A DNA stretch of 7,047 bases from assembly GCA_043782425.1 (NCBI GenBank), contig JAYWAM010000059.1, positions 1 through 7,047 of the forward strand, written 5' to 3'. Positions 1 to 6,053 of this stretch are shown piece after piece. A program made the position numbers and the translations under genes. Every line of letters begins with the position of its first letter. Positions within the stretch are counted from its first letter, which is position 1. The notes under the pieces are model-generated. The model saw only the letters and a program-made list of their open reading frames with translations. It searched no databases and had not been told where the DNA came from. Origin of the DNA: JAYWAM01 sp043782425. GTDB taxonomy: Bacteria; Pseudomonadota; Gammaproteobacteria; Burkholderiales; Usitatibacteraceae.

Positions 1-1275
1 CCGCCCATCGATCTGGTGGTAGTGAATCTCTATCCTTTTGCGCAGACTATTTCCAAGCCGGGTTGCGCGCTGGAAGACGCCATCGAGAACATCGACATCG
101 GCGGACCCGCCATGGTGCGCGCCGCGGCAAAGAATTATCATTTCGTCGCCGTCGTCACCGACAGCAATGACTATCAGGCGGTGATTGATGAAATGCGTGA
201 TAACGAAGCGGGCGTGTCGCTGAAGCAGCGCTTCGATCTGGCGAAAAAAGCCTTCAGCCATACTGCTGAATACGACGGCGCCATCAGCAACTATCTGACT
301 GCGCTCGACGAGAATGACAAGCCGCAAGTTTTTCCGCAGCGCCTCAACCTCAACTTTCGCAAAACCCAGCCGATGCGTTATGGCGAAAATCCGCACCAGA
401 GCGCGGCGTTCTATGTCGAGGCCAATCCTGCTCCCGGCACGCTTGCCAGTTTCAAGCAACTACAGGGAAAAGAGTTGTCGTATAACAACATCGCCGACGC
501 CGATGCGGCATGGGAATGCTGCCGCAGCTTCGATGTGCCAGTGTGCGTCATTATCAAACACGCCAATCCGTGCGGCGTGGCCGTGGCCGAAACTACACTG
601 GCAGCCTACCTGCGCGCGTTGGAGACCGACCCGACATCGGCCTTCGGCGGCATCATCGCCTTCAACCGCAACGTCGATGCGGCCACCGCCGCAGCGGTTT
701 GCAAACAATTTGTTGAAGTCGTGATTGCGCCGTCCTACGAGGATGCTGCGCTGGCGGCGTTCGCCGCCAAGCAGAACGTGCGCCTGCTCACCATAGATGT
801 GGCGAAAAATCTTAACAAGTACGACATGAAGCGCGTCGGCGGCGGCCTTCTGGTGCAGACCTCGGATAACTTCGACGTGTCGCAACTAAAAGTCGTCACC
901 AAACGCAAACCGGCCGACGATGAAATGAACGATCTCATTTTTGCTTTCCGCGTCGCCAAGTTTGTTAAATCCAACGCCATCGTATTCTGCCGCTACGGCA
1001 TGACACTCGGCGTCGGCGCAGGCCAGATGAGCCGCGTCGATTCCACCAAAATCGCCGCGATAAAAGCGCAAAACAACGGGCTGTCGCTAAAAGGCTCGGT
1101 CGCAGCTTCCGATGCCTTCTTCCCGTTCCGCGACGGCCTCGATGTAATCGCCAACGCCGGAGCGAAAGCAGTGATCCAGCCCGGCGGCAGCATGCGCGAC
1201 GACGAAGTGATAACCGCCGCCGATGAGCATGGTATTTCGATGGTGATGACGGGTATGCGGCATTTCAGGCATTGA
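1..1275 (+). CDS. purH: PurH, bifunctional AICAR transformylase / IMP cyclohydrolase, 5'-truncated by the window edge
   Basis: PurH performs the last two steps of de novo IMP synthesis: formylation of AICAR with 10-formyltetrahydrofolate, then ring closure of FAICAR to IMP. It is a cytosolic enzyme. The frame is open from base 1 (PPIDLVVVNLYPFAQT), so the GTG at 16 is an internal valine codon and not the start. About 90 N-terminal residues are missing compared with the roughly 525-residue family. The remaining part of the IMP cyclohydrolase domain shows VNLYPFAQT and ENIDIGGPAMVRAAAKN. The transformylase domain shows MRYGENPHQSAAFY, LSYNNIADADAAWE, the catalytic Lys-His pair in KHANPCGVA (Lys codon 556-558), DPTSAFGGIIAFNR, KFVKSNAIV, GAGQMSRVDS and SDAFFPFRDG. 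The C-terminus MRHFRH is identical to that of E. coli PurH as I remember it, so the 3' end is intact. No frameshift is visible. The next purine gene, purD, lies about 2.2 kb downstream beyond an unrelated pair of genes. Confidence 0.97.
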   Translation, partial: PPIDLVVVNLYPFAQTISKPGCALEDAIENIDIGGPAMVRAAAKNYHFVAVVTDSNDYQAVIDEMRDNEAGVSLKQRFDLAKKAFSHTAEYDGAISNYLTALDENDKPQVFPQRLNLNFRKTQPMRYGENPHQSAAFYVEANPAPGTLASFKQLQGKELSYNNIADADAAWECCRSFDVPVCVIIKHANPCGVAVAETTLAAYLRALETDPTSAFGGIIAFNRNVDAATAAAVCKQFVEVVIAPSYEDAALAAFAAKQNVRLLTIDVAKNLNKYDMKRVGGGLLVQTSDNFDVSQLKVVTKRKPADDEMNDLIFAFRVAKFVKSNAIVFCRYGMTLGVGAGQMSRVDSTKIAAIKAQNNGLSLKGSVAASDAFFPFRDGLDVIANAGAKAVIQPGGSMRDDEVITAADEHGISMVMTGMRHFRH

Positions 1276-1305
1276 TGTTGTTATTTAGAATCCCCTCATT
1301 CGTGA

Positions 1306-1403
1306 CCACCCCACCCTCACCCCAGCCCTCTCCCGCCCAAGCGGGAGAGGGAGTTTTCTCCCTCTCCACCGGAACGGGGGAGGGGGCTGGGGTGAGGGGG
1401 TGG
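1306..1403. repeat. GC-rich nested palindrome downstream of purH, probably a dispersed intergenic repeat
   Basis: The outer arms 1314-1334 and 1378-1398 are complementary over 21 positions with a single G-T wobble (T1329 against G1383). Allowing a 3-nt slip, pairing extends to about 1306 on the left and 1403 on the right. Inside, 1326-1336 pairs perfectly with 1341-1351 to form a separate hairpin, and 1359-1367 can pair imperfectly with the G-run at 1376-1384. The outer left arm and the inner hairpin share bases 1326-1334, so the two folds exclude each other. From memory, CCCTCACCCCAGCCCTCTCCC-type palindromes recur between genes in many proteobacterial genomes, which makes a dispersed repeat family likely. 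This was not checked against a genome. It fills most of the 184-nt gap between purH and the ATPase gene. No protein-coding frame is evident in the gap. Confidence 0.75.
1326..1357 (+). terminator. Possible rho-independent terminator of purH
   Basis: A perfect 11-bp stem, 10 of its pairs G-C or C-G apart from the two T-A/A-T positions in the CTCT tract, is formed by 1326-1336 and 1341-1351 with a CCAA loop. It is followed after AG by four Ts (1354-1357). It lies 50 nt after the purH stop. The stem is strong but the T-run is short, and the same bases belong to the larger palindrome, so a terminator role is plausible and not certain. Confidence 0.5.
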
Positions 1404-1459
1404 CGGAGCCTTGAGCTTGTGGTGCGTTAGGAAAACCTCAACAATTTCTGTTAGACCCC

Positions 1460-2551
1460 ATGCGCGAACTGGAATCCATAACCATTGAAGGCTTTCGCTC
1501 TATCAAGGCGCAAACCTTGAAGTTGCAGCGCCTGAATTTGGTCATCGGTGGTAATGGCGTAGGTAAGTCGAATCTGGTCAGCGCATTTCGTTTTTTGCAC
1601 GATATTTATTTCGAGCGGCTGCAAGAGCTGTCGGCGTCTGGCAACCCTGCCAATTATTTTTTTCGTGGCCCAAAGGTCACTAGCGAAATTCATCTGAAGC
1701 TTAGATTTGTGGAGCGCCCGCAAAACTATGCCAATGAATACAACGTTCGGCTTGGATATGGAGAAGCTGGGTTGCTCGTCGATTATGAAAGTGCCGGGTT
1801 TCACCGCCCAGCAAAGTATCCAGAACCCTACACCACAGGGCTGACTTCCAAGTCAAAGGAGTCCGGTCTCAGAAGATCTGATGATAGTGTCGCGAAATAT
1901 GTGTCTGAAGATATTTCCAAGTATCGCGTTTATCACTTCCACGACACCAGCCTCACCGCGCGCGTAAAACAGCCCGTCAAAATCGACAACAACCGCTCCC
2001 TTGATACCGATGCAGCTAACCTCGCCTCAATCCTGTTTCTGCTGAAGCAAACTCAGCCAGCGCATTTCAATTTGATAGAAAGCTCCATCAAGCAGGTGGC
2101 GCCCTTCTTCGATGGGTTTATTTTGGAACCGCTGCGTGCAAATGCAGAACTGATTAAGCTCGAATGGCGCGAGCGCGGCTCGGATGACTATTTCGATGCA
2201 CACGCGCTTTCGGACGGCACCTTGCGATTCATGTGCCTGGCTACTCTATTGCTACAGCCAGACTTGCCGCGCCTGGTTCTGGTCGATGAACCCGAACTTG
2301 GTTTGCACCCTGCCGCCATCGTGCTGCTGGCCGACCTGCTGCGCCAGGCGTCTGTGAAATCACAAATTCTGCTCGCGACTCAGTCGGTAACGCTTATCAA
2401 CCAATTTGAGCCGGAGAATGTTGTCGTTGCGGAACGCGAAGATGGCGCCACAGTCTTCCGCCGACTTGAAAGCGCGCAATACCAAAGCTGGTTGGGGGAG
2501 TACGCACTTGGGGAGATGTGGGAGAAGAACCTGATCGGCGGCCGCCCTTGA
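1460..2551 (+). CDS. ABC/AAA_21-type ATPase (OLD/RecF-like), first gene of an ATPase-DUF4276 pair
   Basis: This 363-residue protein is a predicted cytosolic SMC/ABC-like ATPase that probably controls its partner gene product. It opens with LESITIEGFRSIK and LNLVIGGNGVGKSNLV. Visible motifs are Walker A GGNGVGKS at residues 30-37 (Lys36), an ABC signature ALSDGTLRF at 249-257, Walker B RLVLVDEPELGLHP at 271-284 with catalytic Glu277, and the switch region LLATQS at 304-309, where Gln308 replaces the usual His. A middle insert at about 90-240 separates the two halves of the ATPase fold, as in OLD/RecF-like ATPases. The C-terminus GEMWEKNLIGGRP is, from memory, typical of the AAA_21 proteins encoded next to DUF4276 genes. 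No Toprim domain is fused; that role seems to lie in the downstream protein. The ATG at 1460 is the first start before Walker A but has no clear Shine-Dalgarno sequence. GC counts of 26/60 (1561-1620) and 25/60 (1681-1740) are low against 42/60 in purH (601-660), which suggests transfer, although the second half is richer (38/60 at 2281-2340). Anti-phage defence is inferred only. Confidence 0.88.
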   Translation: MRELESITIEGFRSIKAQTLKLQRLNLVIGGNGVGKSNLVSAFRFLHDIYFERLQELSASGNPANYFFRGPKVTSEIHLKLRFVERPQNYANEYNVRLGYGEAGLLVDYESAGFHRPAKYPEPYTTGLTSKSKESGLRRSDDSVAKYVSEDISKYRVYHFHDTSLTARVKQPVKIDNNRSLDTDAANLASILFLLKQTQPAHFNLIESSIKQVAPFFDGFILEPLRANAELIKLEWRERGSDDYFDAHALSDGTLRFMCLATLLLQPDLPRLVLVDEPELGLHPAAIVLLADLLRQASVKSQILLATQSVTLINQFEPENVVVAEREDGATVFRRLESAQYQSWLGEYALGEMWEKNLIGGRP

Positions 2552-3204
2552 TGAAGCGCGTGCTGGTATTGGTAGAGGGCCAGACCGAGGAACGATTTGT
2601 TAAGGACACATTAGCCCCGCATCTCATCGCATTCAAGAAAGCCCTGATCCCCACAATCGTAACCACCAAGCGCATTGTTTCAGGGCCAAACTTCAAGGGT
2701 GGGGGTGACTTCACTAAGATGGAGGGCGATCTCAAGCGGCTGCTGGGTGACAGCGATGCGACCGCAGTCACAACGTTTTATGACTACTATCGCTTCCCCG
2801 GCAATTTTCCGCCAAAGGCAGCGCTCGCGCCGGGGCTTGGCGCTCAAGGCGTGAGTCAATTGGAGCAAGCGCTCAAGACGCATTTTGCGCGGCCACAATT
2901 TAAACCCTACATTCACCTTCATGAGTTCGAAGCGTTCCTCTTTGTGAATGCCGAAATAACCGCCGCTAACTTGCTTGCGCCCGATATCGCACCCCAAATT
3001 TTAGCGATACGCAACACAGTTAACAGCGCGGAGGAAATCAACGATGCCCCTCAGACAGCGCCCTCGAAACGTATTGGACTGTTGGCTGCCAACTATCAAA
3101 AGGCGCTGCACGGCCCGGTGATTGCCAACGCGGTCGGGCTGGTTGCATTGCGTGCGGACTGCCCGCGCTTTAACAACTGGGTCAAATGGCTGGAAGGTTT
3201 ATAA
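2551..3204 (+). CDS. DUF4276 family protein, Toprim-like putative nuclease partner of the ATPase
   Basis: This 217-residue protein has no signal peptide or membrane segment. It begins with a hydrophobic strand followed by an acidic motif, MKRVLVLVEGQTEERFV (Glu9), the usual start of Toprim-like folds. Further motifs are TTFYDYYRFP (Asp78), HLHEFEAFLF (Glu125, Glu127), EEINDAPQTAPSKRI (161-175) and a C-terminal DCPRFNNWVKWLEGL. This order matches the DUF4276 family as I know it. A classical Toprim has DxD where this protein has Asp78-Tyr-Tyr; I believe this is usual for the family. Toprim proteins cut or rejoin nucleic acid with Mg2+, so a nuclease effector is a reasonable inference, but no substrate is known from sequence. 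The ATG at 2551 shares its A with the TGA of the ATPase gene (TGATG), a strong sign of translational coupling and of a shared complex. A GTG at 2518 in the same frame would add 11 residues lying inside the ATPase gene, with a GGGAG only 2 nt away; it was judged less likely. Confidence 0.85.
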   Translation: MKRVLVLVEGQTEERFVKDTLAPHLIAFKKALIPTIVTTKRIVSGPNFKGGGDFTKMEGDLKRLLGDSDATAVTTFYDYYRFPGNFPPKAALAPGLGAQGVSQLEQALKTHFARPQFKPYIHLHEFEAFLFVNAEITAANLLAPDIAPQILAIRNTVNSAEEINDAPQTAPSKRIGLLAANYQKALHGPVIANAVGLVALRADCPRFNNWVKWLEGL

Positions 3205-3214
3205 CTTGGTGAAC

Positions 3215-3251
3215 CTCTGAACAAGTCCTGATTTGCTCAGAGTGTTGTTTG
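3215..3251 (+). terminator. Possible terminator of the ATPase-DUF4276 unit
   Basis: Bases 3215-3224 and 3233-3242 form a hairpin of 6 bp (CTCTGA/TCAGAG), one A-C mismatch and 3 bp (CAA/TTG) around an 8-nt loop. It begins 11 nt after the DUF4276 stop and is followed by the T-rich run TGTTGTTTGG. The stem is modest and the T-tract is interrupted, so it may be a weak terminator. Confidence 0.4.
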
Positions 3252-3277
3252 GCTAGCTTGTGGTTTGCGAGGCGTTA

Positions 3278-3306
3278 TTCCAGCATGCGTGCACTGTGTG
3301 TATAAT
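3278..3306 (+). promoter_or_regulatory. Candidate promoter upstream of purD (perfect TATAAT box)
   Basis: TATAAT at 3301-3306 is a perfect sigma-70 -10 hexamer in an otherwise GC-rich region, and it follows the proposed terminator of the upstream pair. It could give purD its own transcription start about 180 nt upstream of the gene. The best-spaced -35 (TTCCAG, 3278-3283, 17-nt spacer) matches TTGACA poorly, so the call rests on the -10 alone. Confidence 0.3.
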
Positions 3307-3386
3307 TTTCCATCTAATGACCGGCCATGGCGCGCTACCATCCAAGCGAGTCCCAGACTCCGCGCGCCCTCTGACCACCCTCTCTC

Positions 3387-3497
3387 ATGGCTCCCTGCAC
3401 CACCTTTATTGATGGCGGTTTTATCAAACGCAAATTCGGCGCCAAGGCGGAGCCTATGACGGCTACTAAACATATCCAATTCATCGGCGCCGCATGA
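3387..3497 (+). pseudogene. 36-codon frame resembling the N-terminus of a NYN-domain protein, overlapping the purD start
   Basis: The frame runs from ATG 3387 to TGA 3495-3497 and starts MAPCTTFIDGGFIKRKFGA, with a second Met at residue 24 (MTATKHIQF). The hydrophobic strand ending in FIDGGF resembles the first strand and conserved Asp of NYN/LabA-like (PIN-fold RNase) proteins, as I remember them. A full NYN domain needs well over 100 residues, so this is either a broken gene remnant or a short leader peptide. Its TGA overlaps the purD ATG as ATGA (3494-3497). There is no Shine-Dalgarno sequence before the ATG (the upstream bases are pyrimidine-rich), and an in-frame TGA at 3372-3374 excludes an upstream extension. 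The resemblance is short and could be chance. The 289-nt gap at 3205-3493 otherwise shows only the hairpin and the TATAAT box described separately. Confidence 0.3.
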
Positions 3498-4792
3498 GAC
3501 TCCTCGTCATCGGCGGCGGTGGCCGCGAACATGCACTTGCCTGGCGTCTTGCGCAAAACCCGCGTGTCTCGCGCGTTTATGTTGCGCCTGGCAATGCCGG
3601 CACGGCGCGTGAGGATGGTCTGTTCAATGTTGACATCACGGCGATTGCCGATCTGGTGAAATTCGCGCAGGACGAACAAATCTATCTGACTGTTGTCGGC
3701 CCGGAAGCGCCGCTCGCTGCCGGTGTGGTGGATGCTTTTCGCGCTGCTAATCTGAAAATTTTCGGCCCGACGCAAAAGGCGGCGCAGCTTGAAGCCTCCA
3801 AGGATTTCGCCAAGCAGTTTATGCTGCGCCACGCCATTCCCACCGCCCACTACAAAACCTTCACCGATGCCCAGGCAGCGCACGCTTACCTGGATGAGAA
3901 CGGTGCGCCGATTGTCATCAAGGCCGATGGTCTGGCCGCGGGCAAGGGTGTGGTGGTGGCGCTGACGCTGGCCGAGGCGCACCAGGCAGTGGATTTGATG
4001 CTGGGCGCAAGCCAGTCAGCGGCGTCAAACGAGGTGGGACGGCGTGTGGTCATCGAAGAATTTATGGAGGGCGAGGAGGCGAGCTTCATCGTTATGGCTG
4101 ACGGCAAGCACGCGCTGCCGCTCGCCTCTACTCAGGATCACAAACGCATTTTTGACGGCGATTCAGGCCCCAACACCGGCGGCATGGGGGCGTATTCGCC
4201 CGCGCCGGTGGTGACACCCGAAGTGCATGCGCGCGTGATGCGCGAGGTCATCATGCCCACACTCAAAGGCATGGAAGCCGAGGGCGCGCCTTACAGCGGT
4301 TTTCTCTATGCGGGCTTGATGATAGACACGTCGGGTAAGCCGCGCGTGGTGGAATTCAACTGCCGTATGGGCGACCCGGAAACCCAGCCCATCATGATGC
4401 GTCTCAAAAGTGATTTTCTTGAATTGGTGGAACACGCTGTCAACGGCACGCTCGATCAAATTGAAGCGCAGTGGGATAGGCGCGCCGCGCTGGGTGTTGT
4501 CATGGCGGCGGCAAATTATCCGGGCGCTGTGCGCCTGGGCGACGAGATCACGGGCCTGCCGGTTGCACGCTTGGGAAACGCCATGCAAAACGACGTGCAT
4601 GTTTTTCATGCCGGCAGCGCAATCAAGGACGGCAAGATCGTGACCAACGGCGGCCGTGTGCTGTGCGTGACGGCGCTGGGCGATAAAATCAAAATCGCCG
4701 CCGAGCGCGCCTACCAGGTCGTCGATCAGATCAAATTTAACGGCGCGCAGTTCCGTCGCGACATCGGCTGGCGTGCACTGGACAGAAAGTAA
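3494..4792 (+). CDS. purD: PurD, phosphoribosylamine-glycine ligase (GAR synthetase)
   Basis: PurD joins glycine to 5-phosphoribosylamine with ATP to make GAR, the second step of de novo purine synthesis, in the cytosol. The 432 residues match the usual family length of about 430. The N-domain starts RLLVIGGGGREHALAWRLA with VYVAPGNAGTA, followed by VVGPEAPLAAGVVDAF at 68-82. The ATP-grasp part shows GPTQKAAQLEASKDFAKQF (91-109), VIKADGLAAGKGVVVA (141-156), EEFMEGEEASF (188-198), STQDHKRIFDGDSGPNTGGM (212-231) and the metal/ATP-binding VVEFNCRMGDPETQP (285-299). The C-domain ends KFNGAQFRRDIGWRAL. All key residues are present and there is no frameshift. The start ATG has no evident Shine-Dalgarno sequence. 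Translation may be coupled to the short frame whose stop overlaps it (ATGA). hemF follows after 2 nt, so the two are surely co-transcribed. The purD-hemF linkage is known from betaproteobacteria. Confidence 0.97.
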   Translation: MRLLVIGGGGREHALAWRLAQNPRVSRVYVAPGNAGTAREDGLFNVDITAIADLVKFAQDEQIYLTVVGPEAPLAAGVVDAFRAANLKIFGPTQKAAQLEASKDFAKQFMLRHAIPTAHYKTFTDAQAAHAYLDENGAPIVIKADGLAAGKGVVVALTLAEAHQAVDLMLGASQSAASNEVGRRVVIEEFMEGEEASFIVMADGKHALPLASTQDHKRIFDGDSGPNTGGMGAYSPAPVVTPEVHARVMREVIMPTLKGMEAEGAPYSGFLYAGLMIDTSGKPRVVEFNCRMGDPETQPIMMRLKSDFLELVEHAVNGTLDQIEAQWDRRAALGVVMAAANYPGAVRLGDEITGLPVARLGNAMQNDVHVFHAGSAIKDGKIVTNGGRVLCVTALGDKIKIAAERAYQVVDQIKFNGAQFRRDIGWRALDRK

Positions 4793-4794
4793 CT

Positions 4795-5691
4795 ATGGAC
4801 ATCGCCAGCGTCAAAGATTATTTCACCAGTTTGCAAGAGCGCATTGTCACGCGCATGACGCAGCTTGACGGCAAAGTGTTTATTCACGACGCCTGGGATA
4901 GGCCCGAGGGCGGCGGCGGCATTTCGCGCCTGGTCGAAGAGGGCAATCTGCTGGAGCGCGGCGGCGTGGGGTTTTCTCACGTGCTGGGCAAACATCTGCC
5001 GGCCAGCGCATCGGCGCATCGCCCCGAAATTGCAGGGCGCGCGTGGGAGGCGATGGGCGTGTCGCTGGTGTTTCATCCGCGCAATCCCTATGTGCCCACG
5101 GTGCACATGAATGTGCGTTTTTTTGTCGCGACGCAAGCGGGCGAAGAGCCGGTATGGTGGTTCGGCGGCGGCATGGATTTGACGCCTTACTATGGCTTTG
5201 CGGAAGACTGTGCTCACTTCCATCGCACATGCCGTGACGCCATACAGCCATTCGGCGCCGAGTTTCACCCGCGCTTCAAGAAATGGTGCGATGAATATTT
5301 CTACCTCAAGCACCGCAAGGAGGCGCGCGGCATCGGTGGCATTTTCTTCGACGATTTCAGCGAGCTGGGTTTCGAGCAGACTTTTGCTTTCACGCGCGCG
5401 GTCGGCGATGCCTTGCTCGATGCTTATGTGCCCATCGTCGAACGCCGCCGCGCTACACCCTATGGCGAACGCGAGCGCGATTTCCAGGCTTATCGCCGCG
5501 GACGTTATGTAGAGTTTAATCTGGTGTGGGATAGAGGCACGCTGTTCGGTCTACAATCGGGCGGGCGCACCGAATCTATCCTCATGTCGTTACCGCCTAG
5601 CGTGAAGTGGCGTTACGACTGGAAGCCTGAGCCGGGCACTGCGGAAGCCGGACTATACAGCGATTTTCTGTTGCCCAAAGACTGGATTTGA
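4795..5691 (+). CDS. hemF: HemF, oxygen-dependent coproporphyrinogen III oxidase
   Basis: HemF uses O2 to oxidatively decarboxylate two propionates of coproporphyrinogen III, giving protoporphyrinogen IX in haem synthesis. It is a cytosolic homodimer. The 298 residues compare with 299 in E. coli. The four histidines assigned to metal binding or catalysis in E. coli (96, 106, 145, 175) are present at 94, 104, 143 and 173, all shifted by two. Other family blocks are EGGGGISRL (38-46), FHPRNPYVPTVHMNVR (93-108), WWFGGGMDLTPYY (121-133), GGIFFDDF (181-188) and the C-terminal substrate-side block RYVEFNLVWDRGT (237-249) and LQSGGRTESILMSLPP (253-268). The ATG follows the purD stop by 2 nt with only a weak GAAAG-type ribosome site, which suggests coupled translation. 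Many betaproteobacteria have nadD after hemF as I recall; here a small membrane protein gene follows. Confidence 0.97.
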   Translation: MDIASVKDYFTSLQERIVTRMTQLDGKVFIHDAWDRPEGGGGISRLVEEGNLLERGGVGFSHVLGKHLPASASAHRPEIAGRAWEAMGVSLVFHPRNPYVPTVHMNVRFFVATQAGEEPVWWFGGGMDLTPYYGFAEDCAHFHRTCRDAIQPFGAEFHPRFKKWCDEYFYLKHRKEARGIGGIFFDDFSELGFEQTFAFTRAVGDALLDAYVPIVERRRATPYGERERDFQAYRRGRYVEFNLVWDRGTLFGLQSGGRTESILMSLPPSVKWRYDWKPEPGTAEAGLYSDFLLPKDWI

Positions 5692-5697
5692 TAAGCC

Positions 5698-6039
5698 ATG
5701 GCTTTCGAGCGCAAACATCAACCTCTCGCGCCGCAGCATCATTTCATATTGCGCATCGCGCGCAGCACCGCGTGGGGCGGCGCTTTTATCGCGGCCTCAT
5801 TATTTGTCGGCATGTTGGGTTATCGCCTGACGGAGCAGATGTCCTGGCTCGATGCGTTTCTGAATGCATCGATGTTGCTGGCCGGAATGGGGCCGGTATC
5901 CACGCCGTTGACTGATGGCGGCAAATTGTTCGCCGGTCTGTACGCTTTGTATTCCGGATTTGCGGTGCTGATAGGCGCTGCGATTATCTTCGCGCCGCTA
6001 GTGCACCGCGCGCTGCACCGCTTCCATCTCGAAAAATAA
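5698..6039 (+). CDS. Small two-helix membrane protein with a pore-loop-like centre, function unknown
   Basis: This 113-residue protein has a basic, soluble N-terminus (about 1-24), a first membrane helix at about 26-43 (GGAFIAASLFVGMLGY), an amphipathic stretch SWLDAFLNASMLLAGMGPV (49-67), a second helix at about 78-101 (FAGLYALYSGFAVLIGAAII) and a basic, His-rich tail (HRALHRFHLEK). The layout helix, short inner helix with Gly-rich turn, helix is that of 2TM ion-channel pores. LLAGMGP sits where potassium channels have TVGYG, but the consensus filter is not there, so potassium selectivity cannot be claimed. I recall similar unnamed small membrane proteins in other proteobacteria. The ATG at 5698 is 6 nt after the hemF stop, with no strong Shine-Dalgarno sequence, so co-transcription with hemF is likely. 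A link with haem synthesis is not shown by the sequence. The alternative is a plain 2TM protein without a pore. Confidence 0.75.
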   Translation: MAFERKHQPLAPQHHFILRIARSTAWGGAFIAASLFVGMLGYRLTEQMSWLDAFLNASMLLAGMGPVSTPLTDGGKLFAGLYALYSGFAVLIGAAIIFAPLVHRALHRFHLEK

Positions 6040-6053
6040 TACAACATGCTTTT

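Noticed and set aside
16..18. GTG as the start of purH
   Set aside because: The frame is open to base 1 and the residues before it (PPIDL) continue the PurH sequence, so the gene starts outside the window.
2518..2550. GTG start 11 codons upstream for the DUF4276 gene
   Set aside because: The extra residues lie inside the ATPase gene and precede the conserved first strand; GGGAG is only 2 nt from the GTG, whereas the ATG at 2551 has the typical TGATG coupling.
3265..3459. 64-codon plus-strand frame between the DUF4276 gene and purD
   Set aside because: Pro/Arg/Ser-rich translation with no resemblance, no ribosome site, and it conflicts with the frame at 3387-3497 that has a recognisable motif.
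3335..3982. 215-codon open frame on the minus strand across the purD start
   Set aside because: It is antisense to purD, whose sequence matches its family from end to end; the translation resembles nothing I know and is rich in Arg/His as expected for the complement of GC-rich coding DNA.
4726..5313. 195-codon minus-strand frame across the purD-hemF junction
   Set aside because: It lies opposite two well-supported genes and shows no motif; it is a by-product of high GC at third codon positions.
5688..5915. 75-codon plus-strand frame starting at the hemF end
   Set aside because: It is a shifted reading of the membrane-protein gene; the frame from 5698 gives two clean hydrophobic helices and a full-length product, this one does not.
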